Positions 1-8,225 of a DNA stretch of 64,000 nt are shown piece after piece. Source of the DNA: CAZRCZ01 sp964598765. Its GTDB lineage: Bacteria > Sumerlaeota > Sumerlaeia > MVZB01 > JAJFLK01. The translations under genes were made by a program, and so were the position numbers. The first letter of the stretch is position 1, and every line of letters begins with the position of its first letter. The notes under the pieces were generated by a model. That model was given only the letters and a program-made list of their open reading frames with translations. It did no database searches and was not told the origin of the DNA. The stretch is taken from positions 1 through 64,000 of the forward strand of contig CAZRCZ010000015.1 in NCBI GenBank assembly GCA_964598765.1, read 5' to 3'.

Positions 1-135
1 GTACCCCTGGTTTTTTCGCCCTCTTTTCGTCAACCTATTTCAGGACGGGACACGTCCAACAGCAGAACTCGAACATCCGCAGAGGGAGTGAATCGGCGGT
101 TGATTCAATGCCGGACCCCTGCGAAAATTGACGGC

Positions 136-573
136 ATGGACGCCACATCGCAAAAACCGACCGCCGAGCGAACAGCCGAACAGACATCCATTCGGGCCAC
201 AACGCAACCCTCGCGCGGGTGGGCGTTGTATGACCGCGATTGTTCGGTCTGTCAGGCGTGGACGGCGCGGGTCGGGCCGCCGCTCATGGAGAAAGGTTTC
301 GCGTTCGATCATCTTCAAGCGCCGTGGGTGAAGGAACGGCTCGGATTGCCGGAGGAAAAATTGCTTGAGGAGATGAAGGTCATCACCGCCGACGGGGAAA
401 TCCTCGGCGGCGCGGACGGGATGGTTTATCTTGCGCGGTGGGTGTGGTGGACGTGGCCTTTGTACGGGTTGAGTTTGATTCCGGGGATGAAGCCGATCAT
501 CCGTTGGGGGTATCGGCGGTTCGCGGCGAATCGGCATCGGTTCGGGGGAAAATGCAAAACGAAAAAGGATTAA
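136..573 (+). CDS. DCC-family (DUF393) thiol-disulfide oxidoreductase-like protein
   Basis: The 145-residue protein carries the family signature near its N-terminus: an aromatic-Asp-x-x-Cys-x-x-Cys motif (YDRDCSVC) with cysteines at residues 36 and 39. This is the redox motif of the DUF393/DCC family. A hydrophobic Trp-rich stretch (ARWVWWTWPLYGLSLIPG) follows in the C-terminal half, as is common in the family, and may sit at the membrane. An upstream in-frame ATG at 88 would add 16 residues; I chose the ATG at 136 because the extension looks unconserved and Arg-rich. No obvious operon partner is visible. The substrate is unknown, and family members are rarely characterised. Confidence 0.8.
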   Translation: MDATSQKPTAERTAEQTSIRATTQPSRGWALYDRDCSVCQAWTARVGPPLMEKGFAFDHLQAPWVKERLGLPEEKLLEEMKVITADGEILGGADGMVYLARWVWWTWPLYGLSLIPGMKPIIRWGYRRFAANRHRFGGKCKTKKD

Positions 574-588
574 GAATCAGCGCGGACG

Positions 589-894
589 CTATTTTCCGCG
601 CCTTCGGGTCCGAGATTTCCAGTAGCCGGGGCGCCGATGAAGGTGAGTGATCGCAATGACCTGAATCTCTCCGAACTTGATTTGATAGATGATTCCGTAG
701 GGAAACCGATTGACCAAGCATCTTCTTGTATTCTCCGACAAACGGGACCACGCGTCGGGGAATTTCAGAATGCGGGCGATTGCGCCATAGACCTCTTCCG
801 CAAACTCCAAACTGAGTCCGTGAAGACGTTGCTCGTAATAGGCGACGGCGAGATTGAGTTCCTTCTCTGCTTCCGAATGAAGGCGAAAATTCAT
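589..894 (-). CDS. RelE/ParE-family toxin-like protein
   Basis: This 101-residue protein resembles ParE/RelE plasmid-stabilisation toxins. It starts with a helix of the form F-x-x-x-A-E-x-E-L, followed by a YYE segment (AVAYYEQR), and has a central beta strand ending in YGIIYQI and a C-terminal H-x-x-R-R-P-G-Y-W segment. Family toxins act on DNA gyrase (ParE) or ribosome-bound mRNA (RelE); which applies here cannot be told. Its start overlaps the stop of the antitoxin-like gene by 4 bp (891-894), the classic antitoxin-then-toxin order. The C-terminus is basic. It could be chromosomal remnant material, but the frame is intact. Confidence 0.8.
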   Translation of the reverse strand: MNFRLHSEAEKELNLAVAYYEQRLHGLSLEFAEEVYGAIARILKFPDAWSRLSENTRRCLVNRFPYGIIYQIKFGEIQVIAITHLHRRPGYWKSRTRRRGK

Positions 895-1124
895 CGCCGA
901 TATTTCTTCCGGATTCTCTCAAAAACCTTTTCACCGGGAATCAATTTCGCCTTACCGCGCTCGATTTCCGCGACGCGGCGCTCGGCTTCCTCGGCCCAGA
1001 GGCGATTGATGGTCGCTTGAGTGGGGAGATTAAGACTGGCCAGAAGTTTTTCGATCAGATCAAGGCGCGCTTCCGCAGGAAGGGAAAGGGCTTCGTCCAT
1101 CGCGCTCGCTTTTACATTCGCCAT
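891..1124 (-). CDS. addiction-module antitoxin-like protein
   Basis: The 77-residue product matches the small 'putative addiction module component' type. An N-terminal helix (EALSLPAEARLDLIEKLLAS) is followed by a charged helix with WAEEAERRVAEIE and a basic C-terminus ending in KVFERIRKKYRR. It would neutralise the ParE-like toxin encoded immediately downstream. An AAGG Shine-Dalgarno-like sequence lies 9 nt before the ATG at 1124. The longer reading to 1187 lacks a better ribosome site and adds a Trp-rich tail that looks non-native. The 4-bp overlap with the toxin implies translational coupling. Confidence 0.7.
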   Translation of the reverse strand: MANVKASAMDEALSLPAEARLDLIEKLLASLNLPTQATINRLWAEEAERRVAEIERGKAKLIPGEKVFERIRKKYRR

Positions 1125-1228
1125 AATCATTATCCTTCCGGTTAGCCACTCTAACACCGCGTCAAATGGAGGAGCAATCCATTTCAAGACAATGAGGAAA
1201 GTTTGGTGAGAGGTTTGCCGACGGAGTC

Positions 1229-1234
1229 TATAAT
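1229..1234 (+). promoter_or_regulatory. candidate -10 box close to a start codon
   Basis: A perfect TATAAT lies only 6 nt before the ATG at 1241 and there is no Shine-Dalgarno sequence. If used, it would give an almost leaderless mRNA. No good -35 box is visible at normal spacing (TTGGTG is 20 nt away), so support is weak. Confidence 0.3.
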
Positions 1235-1240
1235 TGAGCC

Positions 1241-3175
1241 ATGTCCGAACTTGAATGGAATAACGTCTTCTTTGTTCCCTCGATTCATCAGCGGATGATT
1301 TTCGCGGGTGAGGTCCGGTGGAAGGCGGCGAGTTGGCGGCCCGATTGCGTCGCGGTGGAATTGCCCCCCGCGCTCAAGGAGTGGGTGATTCGGGGCGTTT
1401 TGCGGTTGCCGCAAATTTCGGCGGTTTGTCATCCCTCGGCGCGCGGCGAAGGGGAGATGAGCTACGTTCCGGTTGATCCGTGCGATTCGATGATCGAGGC
1501 GGTCCGGATCGCTTGCGAGCGGGAGATTGACGTTGAATTTATTGACGGTGGATTCAATCCCGCCGATTCGACGGAAGACACGATGAGCAAGTTTCCGCTT
1601 CCGGACGATTTGATGATCGAGAAGGTTGGATTGGAAGCTTACGTCAAAACGGTTTTGCCGTTTTTGTCGGAGCGAGCCGATGAGAAAAACGGTGGACGCG
1701 AGGCGTTTATGGCGCGGCGGCTATTGGAACTTTCGCACCGTCACGAGCGCGTGCTTTGCGTATTGGGCATCGGTCATTTTGCCCGGGTCCGGGCGTTGTT
1801 GGAATCGAATCAGAGTGTGAGCGTTTCACCTTCCGAGCCGGGCGAAACTGGCAAATCGAACGCGCCTCGGACGCTCCCTCACGGGCGCGGCTCGGATTCC
1901 GTTCGGGGAATTTTTCTTGCGCACGTCAAGCCGTCCTCGTTGCCGCATCTTTTGCGCGAGATGCCGCGTTTGGCCGCCGCGCGCGAAAAACGGCTCGCGG
2001 AGAAAATGTCCGATAAGGATGCCAGCGTCGAATGGCGATTCGACAAAATGGCCGCGCTCATTGCGATTTTCCGTCAAGCGGGAAAAGCCTACACGGATCA
2101 ATACAAGAACGAAGTGAGCCTGTCACGGTTCAAGGGGATGATTCAATACACGCGCAATCTGGCATTGGTGGAAGATCGTCTTGAACCGGAGGCGTACCAC
2201 GCCGTCATGGCGGCCAAGAGCGCCGTGGACGACGATTATGGTTATGAAGTTTGGAAAATGCTCCAAGCTTACGAGGGACAGGAGGAGGAATCGCAACTTC
2301 CGATTCTCAATCTGCGCGAAGGGGCGGGGCAATCACGCGGATCGTTCAGCGACCGCGAAGAAAAATTCCGCATGGAATCCCTTTTTGACGGGCCGGAGCG
2401 CGAGTCCGTGAAAATCGGATTTCGGCGACGCCCTTCGATGGAAATGAAACGAGTTTGGAAGGAGCAATGGGATCAACAATCCTTGCGCGGGATATGCTCG
2501 TGGCCGCCGGAGGACGAGACGCAGGAAAAATTCATGACGTTTCTCCGCAAGCGCGCCGTGCAGGTGGTCACCGAGGATAAACGGCAGGTCGTGGAATTTA
2601 GCACGTCGCTCCTCGACGGGCTGGACATCCGCGAGACGATGCGCAACTGGCACACGGGAAAAATATTCGTTCAGCAGACGCCGCAACCGCAGGGGACGGC
2701 CGGCGCGGTGGTTTTGATTTTCGCGGACGAGCCGCTCCGCGCGCGCGGCTCATGGCGATGCACGCTCTACGCCGAGAACCGCAATGAGAGCGACATTTCG
2801 TTTTACGCGACGCCGCCCGGCGAGAACGTCGTCGGGCCGCGGATCAGCCGGACCGAATTCGGCGGCATTTTGTCCATCTATCCCGCCGCGCAAATTCCGG
2901 ACATTTGGAGTTTTCCGGGGATCGGCGAGTTGAAATCATGCGCCGATGCGCTCTTGGCGGGGGCGATTTTATTTTCGGAGGACAAATTCATCGCGCACGT
3001 CGCGACCAAGCCTCCGGCTTCATTCATGCGCGAGATTGCGGCGCGGCACCACAAACACATCATTCATCTGCCGATTCGGAATTTCTCGGAGTCGCAATTG
3101 AAGAAGATTCGAAAGTTTCACATCCTAAACGGCAAAGACGTGCGGGCCTTCGCGGCGGATTATATTTTTGATTAA
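1241..3175 (+). CDS. TraB/ChaN-like domain protein with a large unknown C-terminal part
   Basis: The 644-residue cytosolic protein has no signal peptide or membrane segment. The first ~190 residues have the layout of the TraB/PrgY-like and erythromycin-esterase/ChaN-like superfamily: an early strand with a His (VPSIHQRM), a 'DCVAVELPP' strand-Glu motif near residue 40, and an 'FMARRLLEL...VLGIGHFARVRALLE' block near residues 155-190. Residues ~197-222 (SEPG...LPHGRGSDSVRG) are encoded by an inverted-repeat element (1833-1895), so they are probably a repeat insertion that kept the frame. The remaining ~420 residues are not recognised. The start ATG follows a TATAAT box closely. Function is unknown; the TraB-like label is tentative. 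Confidence 0.6.
   Translation: MSELEWNNVFFVPSIHQRMIFAGEVRWKAASWRPDCVAVELPPALKEWVIRGVLRLPQISAVCHPSARGEGEMSYVPVDPCDSMIEAVRIACEREIDVEFIDGGFNPADSTEDTMSKFPLPDDLMIEKVGLEAYVKTVLPFLSERADEKNGGREAFMARRLLELSHRHERVLCVLGIGHFARVRALLESNQSVSVSPSEPGETGKSNAPRTLPHGRGSDSVRGIFLAHVKPSSLPHLLREMPRLAAAREKRLAEKMSDKDASVEWRFDKMAALIAIFRQAGKAYTDQYKNEVSLSRFKGMIQYTRNLALVEDRLEPEAYHAVMAAKSAVDDDYGYEVWKMLQAYEGQEEESQLPILNLREGAGQSRGSFSDREEKFRMESLFDGPERESVKIGFRRRPSMEMKRVWKEQWDQQSLRGICSWPPEDETQEKFMTFLRKRAVQVVTEDKRQVVEFSTSLLDGLDIRETMRNWHTGKIFVQQTPQPQGTAGAVVLIFADEPLRARGSWRCTLYAENRNESDISFYATPPGENVVGPRISRTEFGGILSIYPAAQIPDIWSFPGIGELKSCADALLAGAILFSEDKFIAHVATKPPASFMREIAARHHKHIIHLPIRNFSESQLKKIRKFHILNGKDVRAFAADYIFD
1833..1895 (+). repeat. 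REP-like palindrome inside a coding region
   Basis: Near-perfect inverted arms CCGAGCCGGGC (1833-1843) and GCGCGGCTCGG (1885-1895) flank a short centre with ACGCTCCCTCACGGGCGCGG. The element lies in frame in the TraB-like gene and is read as residues ending in TLPHGRGSD. Peptides of this type are, as I recall, common translations of dispersed palindromes in planctomycete-like genomes. Confidence 0.6.
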
Positions 3176-3205
3176 AGCGCCACAGCCGACGACGGTTGTG
3201 CCGTC

Positions 3206-4450
3206 TTACGAACCCGGCGGCGGCTTGTCGGGCGGAATCGCCATGTCGGCGTCGTCGTCATCGGTTTCGGCATCCTTCAGGGGACTTCCGGGAAGCATGG
3301 GTGCGCCCTTGGCTCCTTTGCCCTTGTCCGCCGGAGTTCCGGGAACAACCTTGGGTTCGAGCAGGTCTGAAAACTTCTTGGCGATGTTGTCGAACTGGTA
3401 GCTGGGAATTTTATAGACCCAGTTGCGATGTTGCTCGTTGGCTTTCTTGAGGGTTGTCCCCGCCAATTCAAAGGTTTTGGCGGCTACGGAATCGGACGTG
3501 CGCTGATCGCTCAGCGAAAAATCTTTCGCCTTGTCATAGGAGGCCGCAATGCGGATGTAGCGATCTTCGCCCAACTTTCCCGCGCCGACGGTGTAGATCA
3601 GCCCGTTCTTCTGCGTCGCGGTGTAGGTGGTTCCGAAGTCAATCTCGGCGACCTTGGGGTCGGATACCGGAAGAACGTCGCTCAGAGAAACACTGCCCAA
3701 GGCGTGGCTGACAGACGCCGCGATGTTTTGGCGCTCCTTGAACGGATCCGGAATCTTCGTCGTGATTTTGAAAGGGTCGGCTCCGGTCCTTGCCAAGGCA
3801 AAACTGTCGGTCGTGCCCCGGCTGTCCACTTTGATTTCTTGCAACGATTTGTCGTCAACCTTGATGACGTCCTTGGCTAGCCACGATTGCGGCAGGGTGT
3901 CAATCGTCATTTGTTCTTTGATGACGTAAACCGAGGGGTCGTCTCCCTCGACGCGGATGTATTGGCCGTCGGGGGGCGCGAAGCCTCCTTCGTCGGAGTG
4001 GGATTTCCGCACGCTTCCGGCGTAGAGGCCGCCCAGCAACTTGCCGTCGGCGTCGAGGAACTGAATGTGGCTGTTGGTCGGCTTGGCGTCGCTGACGCCG
4101 AGCTTTTCATATTTTTCCGGGCTTTTGGTCATGAAGTCGGCCGTTTCGAGGTCGCTGATGGCCAACACCGTGCGTTGCAAGAGGTCCTTCTGGACCGGAT
4201 AACCGCCGCGCGTGTCCATGCCCCATTCCTGATCGGATTTCTTTTTGATCGTGAAGGTGTTCTCGGGGGTGTTGATCTTGATCTGCGCCACCTTGTCCAA
4301 ATTGATGGAGCCGAAAGGCTTGGTTGGCTTGAATTTCTCGCCCGTGGACTTTTCCTGCGACCAATATGCCGCGAGCGCCAAACCGAGCAAAACCGCGGCC
4401 ACGATGAGCAGGACAAGGAGATTGACTTTGCCGTGGGCGCGATTAACCAC
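3206..4450 (-). CDS. DUF4340 domain protein, ABC-export operon partner
   Basis: The 414-residue protein has one N-terminal membrane segment (about residues 9-28), then a large extracytoplasmic region of repeated beta-rich modules typical of DUF4340, with segments such as W-G-M-D-T-R and 'LETADFMT...YEKLGVSDAKPT'. It ends in a Pro-rich tail. In many bacteria DUF4340 proteins follow a GldG-like gene in ABC operons, which is exactly the order here: its start overlaps the upstream GldG-like gene by 8 bp (4443-4450). It is probably an accessory periplasmic subunit of that complex. The biochemical role is unknown in the family. Confidence 0.85.
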   Translation of the reverse strand: MVNRAHGKVNLLVLLIVAAVLLGLALAAYWSQEKSTGEKFKPTKPFGSINLDKVAQIKINTPENTFTIKKKSDQEWGMDTRGGYPVQKDLLQRTVLAISDLETADFMTKSPEKYEKLGVSDAKPTNSHIQFLDADGKLLGGLYAGSVRKSHSDEGGFAPPDGQYIRVEGDDPSVYVIKEQMTIDTLPQSWLAKDVIKVDDKSLQEIKVDSRGTTDSFALARTGADPFKITTKIPDPFKERQNIAASVSHALGSVSLSDVLPVSDPKVAEIDFGTTYTATQKNGLIYTVGAGKLGEDRYIRIAASYDKAKDFSLSDQRTSDSVAAKTFELAGTTLKKANEQHRNWVYKIPSYQFDNIAKKFSDLLEPKVVPGTPADKGKGAKGAPMLPGSPLKDAETDDDDADMAIPPDKPPPGS

Positions 4451-6389
4451 GCGACGACCTCATCCTGTAGGATCGCCAAGCGGCGGGAAGGAAGCTCATC
4501 AGGAAGACGAGGAACGGCATGAAGGCGATGTTCACGAATTTGATCCGCGCGCCGAGGCTCTCGATGTCTTGACGGAGACTCCGCTTCACCTCGCGCAGTT
4601 TCTTTTTCGTGTCCGCTTCGTCCGAACGGAATTTCTTGATTTCATCCCGTTGCGATTCGCTCAGGATCGCCTTCTGTCCCCCCTCTTCGGCTTTGCCGCG
4701 CTGAAGCTCCTGAAGCTTTTGCGTCGTTTCCTCCAACTTTTTCTGGAGCGAAACTTCCTCGGTCCGCCATTTTTCCTGAGCCTTGTGCTCGAGCGCGTCA
4801 ACCTTGGCGAAGGGGCGCGCCGATTTGCCGCGCGTCCGCAGGCTGACGAGATCATCCGAGCCGGTCATCAGCTCGATGGCGTTGTTGATGAAATTCAGAT
4901 TGTCGAAGCGCGCCGTGGCGATTTTCTGGCCGAGGAAATTGCGGATGTCCACGGCAAAATCGTCGGTGATGAAGTCCACGTCGGAAATCACGATCACCGT
5001 GTTTTCTTTTTCCGCCTGCGCGACGTGATCGCTTTTCGTTTCTTTCTTGTCCTTGTCCGCGTCTTTCTTGTTCGGTTCCTTGGGCAACAGGGATTCGGGT
5101 TTGCCGCCGGGGAAGGCGGTCTCGAATTTGCCGGTGATCTTGTAAGCAATCCCCAATTTCTGATTGCCCGGAACATAATCCCTCGTCAGCGATTCAAAAT
5201 CGGGGTTTGGGGTCATGCCCATCAGCTTGACCTTGAATTCGTCCATCTCCATCGCCGCCGGGCTGGATTCGATCAGAGGGGTGATCTCATACTTTGCGTC
5301 CTTGGCCTTCTTCAGCGCGCCGGCGCAACCGAAAAGCAAACGCTCCATGTTGCTGGAAATGATCTCCTGCTGATTGCAGTTTTCCTTCGGAAGCAAGAGA
5401 AAGACGATGTAATCCATGACGCGATTCTGGACATTGACCTTGGCCGAGGTGGTGGGATCGGCGATCACCTTTCCCGAGGGCATTTCGATTCCCCACGCCT
5501 TGAAAAGTTTGGGCAGGGATGATTCGGTCTGCTCGGTCAGGCGCGCCTGAGGATTGGGGTTATGGCTGTTGCGCATGTCGTATTCGCAATGCGCGTCGGC
5601 CAGAACGATCACGCGCCCTCCCTTAAGAACGTATTGGTCAATCGCGTATTCGGTCTGGTCGGAAAGTTTCTTAGGATGAATAACAAGCAAAAGGTCAATC
5701 GTCTTGTCAATTTCGCCGGCGGTAATCGGGACTTCCTTCACGTTGAAACTCTGGCGAAGTTCGCTGATGAAGACCCACGGATCGGCGGGAGGCATGCCCT
5801 GCATCCGCGCCATGGGATCGTTCGCGCTCCCCATGACGCTGAGCGGCGACATGACGCCGATGGTTTTTTTCTCGGGGTGGGAAATCGCGGAAACCAACCG
5901 GGCGACGTCATACTCCAAAAATTGCTCGCGGCTCGGTTCGAGGAAGGGAATGGAACGTTCCTCGCCGGTTTCGCTCACGACCACCAAACCGAAATAAAGA
6001 GGCTCTTCTCCCGCCGGATAAGGTTTCAGCCCGTATTTGACCGCCCATTCCTCGGTTTCGGTATCCGGACGCGGCTCCAAAATTTCGAGGGTTGCCTTAC
6101 CGCCGCTGGCCGCCTTGAATTGTTTGAGCAATTCGATCACGCGGTCGGCGTATTGTTTGATGTTCGGAAGACTCGACGCCGGACGCTTGGAGTAGAAAAG
6201 CTTCAGCTTGACGCTCTCATCCAGCTTCTTGAGCAAGGAACGGGATCCCGGAGAAAGGGTGTAGAGCCGCCCTTCTGTCAGGTCCACCTTGACGTTGCGG
6301 GTCAAAACCGACGCCGCCAAATTGACCGCCAGCAGAATCACAAAGGCGATGCCCAAAGCCGCCGCGACGCTGAAATCCCTTTTGACCAT
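4443..6389 (-). CDS. GldG-like ABC transporter accessory protein
   Basis: The 648-residue protein begins with a membrane segment (residues ~8-28). A Gld/IFT52-like domain follows, containing 'DLTEGRLYTLSPGSRSLL' and 'VKLKLFYSKRP', then an 'IDLLLVIHPKKLSD' region and an 'RVIVLADAHCEY' strand. The C-terminal part is a long Glu/Lys-rich coiled coil and a last membrane helix (FVNIAFMPFLVFLMSFLPA). This is the 'ABC-type transport involved in gliding motility, auxiliary' family. It lies between the permease and the DUF4340 gene. The name comes from Flavobacterium; no true gliding apparatus is visible here, so a general export or envelope role is more likely. Confidence 0.88.
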   Translation of the reverse strand: MVKRDFSVAAALGIAFVILLAVNLAASVLTRNVKVDLTEGRLYTLSPGSRSLLKKLDESVKLKLFYSKRPASSLPNIKQYADRVIELLKQFKAASGGKATLEILEPRPDTETEEWAVKYGLKPYPAGEEPLYFGLVVVSETGEERSIPFLEPSREQFLEYDVARLVSAISHPEKKTIGVMSPLSVMGSANDPMARMQGMPPADPWVFISELRQSFNVKEVPITAGEIDKTIDLLLVIHPKKLSDQTEYAIDQYVLKGGRVIVLADAHCEYDMRNSHNPNPQARLTEQTESSLPKLFKAWGIEMPSGKVIADPTTSAKVNVQNRVMDYIVFLLLPKENCNQQEIISSNMERLLFGCAGALKKAKDAKYEITPLIESSPAAMEMDEFKVKLMGMTPNPDFESLTRDYVPGNQKLGIAYKITGKFETAFPGGKPESLLPKEPNKKDADKDKKETKSDHVAQAEKENTVIVISDVDFITDDFAVDIRNFLGQKIATARFDNLNFINNAIELMTGSDDLVSLRTRGKSARPFAKVDALEHKAQEKWRTEEVSLQKKLEETTQKLQELQRGKAEEGGQKAILSESQRDEIKKFRSDEADTKKKLREVKRSLRQDIESLGARIKFVNIAFMPFLVFLMSFLPAAWRSYRMRSSRG

Positions 6390-6402
6390 GGCTGACTTTC
6401 CC

Positions 6403-7137
6403 TTAATCGGCTTTCTTTGCTTCGAGCAAGACCGCGCAGGCGAAAAGCCAAACGCCGATCATCGAGCCGAAGAAAATCAGATCGTTAAGTTCGAGGACGC
6501 CCCGCTTGATCGATTCAAAATGGCCCGAAAAACTGACCGTCACGATGGCGTCCACGAGCCATTGCGGCGCCCAAACGGTGAACCAATCCATCACGACGGA
6601 AAATCCCGCCAGCAGAAGCAGAAAGCAGATCACAACCGAAATGATGAAGCTGATGACCTGACTTTTGGTTGCCGCCGAGATGCAACAACCTATGGCCAGA
6701 TACGCGCCGGCCATAAGAAACGATCCGGCGTAGCTGGCCAGAATGACGCCGATGTCGGGCGAACCCAGGTAAAGGACGGTGAGGAGGACGGGGAACGTGC
6801 ACGCCAACGCGATGCCGACAAAAACCCACGCGGCGAGGAACTTCCCCAAGACCGCCTCGGGCAACGAAATCGGTAGCGTCAACAGAAGCTCGACCGTTCC
6901 GCTTCGACGCTCCTCCGCCCAAAGCCGCATCGAAACTGCGGGGATCAAAAACAAATACAGCCAAGGATGCCAAGTGAAGAAAGCGTTCAAATCGGCCTGA
7001 CGCGCCTCGTAGAACATGCCCAACGAGAAGGTGAAAAGCCCCGTCAGGAAGAGGAAAATCGCGATGAAGACGTAGGCGACCGGCGTTGCAAAGTATCCGG
7101 CCAACTCGCGTTTGAAAATGGCGGCGACCCGACTCAT
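6403..7137 (-). CDS. ABC-2 type permease, GldF-like
   Basis: The 244-residue integral membrane protein starts MSRVAAIFKRELAGYF, typical of ABC-2 permeases, and has six hydrophobic segments. It contains the conserved 'MRLWAEERRSGTVELLLTLP' region that couples to the ATPase. The start at 7137 overlaps the ATPase stop by 4 bp (ATGA). The longer reading to 7230 only adds out-of-frame ATPase sequence. It should form the membrane channel of the complex with the downstream GldG-like and DUF4340 proteins. The substrate is unknown. Confidence 0.9.
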   Translation of the reverse strand: MSRVAAIFKRELAGYFATPVAYVFIAIFLFLTGLFTFSLGMFYEARQADLNAFFTWHPWLYLFLIPAVSMRLWAEERRSGTVELLLTLPISLPEAVLGKFLAAWVFVGIALACTFPVLLTVLYLGSPDIGVILASYAGSFLMAGAYLAIGCCISAATKSQVISFIISVVICFLLLLAGFSVVMDWFTVWAPQWLVDAIVTVSFSGHFESIKRGVLELNDLIFFGSMIGVWLFACAVLLEAKKAD

Positions 7138-8093
7138 GCCTGAACCGCCTCCGTCTGTCGACCGCGCGTCAGGTCGCGGAACACCTCGTCCAGATGCCCC
7201 TGCTCGACATGAAACTCGGTCACATCCCATTTTCTCTCGCGGGCCAATTCCGTGACTCCGGCGGCGATCACGCGCCCCCGAATCGGGTAGAGCCGAAATC
7301 TTTGTCCGCCCGCTTCGCTTCCGTCCACGGCGTCCACTTTATCCACGAAAGGAACGCGCCCCAGCGTCTCGCGCAACACGTCGGCCTGCGTTCCTTTGAC
7401 CGTCAGGGTCACCGCCCCGTGCCAGCGCGATTTTTGCTTCAATTGTTCGGGCGTTCCATCGGCGACCAGCTTCCCTCCGGTGATGACGACCGCGCGGGAG
7501 CAGACCGCGTCCACTTCCTCAAGGATGTGGGTGGAAAGAATGATGACTTTGTCCTTGGACATGCGCGAGATCAATCCCCGGACTTCGTGTTTTTGGTTGG
7601 GGTCGAGACCGTCGGTCGGTTCGTCCATGATGAGCACGGGAGGATCGTGGATGATCGCCTGCGCGAGCGAAACGCGCCGTTTGTATCCCTTGGACAGGGT
7701 TTCAAAGGTCTGGTCGCGCACTCCGCCGAGGAAACATTTTTCGATGACCTTTTCGACCGCTTGGTGAAGTTCCTGACCCCGGAAACCGCGAATCTTTCCC
7801 ACGAAAAGAAGAAACGCCTCCACCGACATCTCGCCGTAGGCCGGGGCGGTTTCCGGCAAATAACCGATCACGCTTTTCACGGCCATCGGGTCTTTGATAA
7901 TGTCGTGTCCGCTGACCGTGGCCGTCCCGGAAGAGGGGGCCAAGAAACAGGTCAGCATCTTCATGGTGGTGGATTTGCCGGCGCCGTTGGGTCCAAGGAA
8001 ACCGAGAACTTCCCCCCGTTCGACCTTGAAGCTTAGGTCGTCCACGGCCTTGATTGAGCCGAAATGTTTGGAGAGTTGTAGGGTTTCAATCAT
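7134..8093 (-). CDS. ABC transporter ATP-binding protein, GldA-like
   Basis: The 319-residue cytoplasmic ATPase has Walker A GPNGAGKST (residues 34-42), signature LSKGYKRR (133-140), Walker B VLIMDE (153-158), a D-loop and the H-loop STH (His189). The ~100-residue C-terminal extension is usual for ABC-2 exporters of this type. It is the first gene of a four-gene minus-strand operon: ATPase, permease, GldG-like, DUF4340. The signature has K-G-Y rather than S-G-G, as is frequent in this subfamily. The transported substrate cannot be deduced. Confidence 0.93.
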   Translation of the reverse strand: MIETLQLSKHFGSIKAVDDLSFKVERGEVLGFLGPNGAGKSTTMKMLTCFLAPSSGTATVSGHDIIKDPMAVKSVIGYLPETAPAYGEMSVEAFLLFVGKIRGFRGQELHQAVEKVIEKCFLGGVRDQTFETLSKGYKRRVSLAQAIIHDPPVLIMDEPTDGLDPNQKHEVRGLISRMSKDKVIILSTHILEEVDAVCSRAVVITGGKLVADGTPEQLKQKSRWHGAVTLTVKGTQADVLRETLGRVPFVDKVDAVDGSEAGGQRFRLYPIRGRVIAAGVTELARERKWDVTEFHVEQGHLDEVFRDLTRGRQTEAVQA

Positions 8094-8175
8094 CCTAACG
8101 CACTAACGCACAGAAAACAGCCGCGCCCCCTGCCCGGGGACAAACACATTCCTTTATCCAAAATCCCTCATATTG

Positions 8176-8197
8176 ACCGTCAAAGCAGATTGACGGT
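8176..8197. terminator. hairpin between two minus-strand genes
   Basis: A perfect 7-bp inverted repeat (ACCGTCA / TGACGGT, 8-nt loop) lies between the lipoprotein gene and the ABC operon. On the plus strand it is followed by a T-rich stretch (TTGGTTTGTTTG). On the minus strand, the relevant one for the lipoprotein gene, there is no T-run, so termination there is uncertain. Confidence 0.3.
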
Positions 8198-8225
8198 TTG
8201 GTTTGTTTGCCAGATTTGGCGGCGA

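Noticed and set aside
4245..5522. A 425-codon plus-strand frame opposite GldG/DUF4340
   Set aside because: Antisense shadow of two well-supported genes; Arg- and Phe-rich with no domain.
3206..8093. The Gld-like operon as a gliding-motility locus
   Set aside because: Only the ABC-type subunits are present; the names derive from homology to Flavobacterium.
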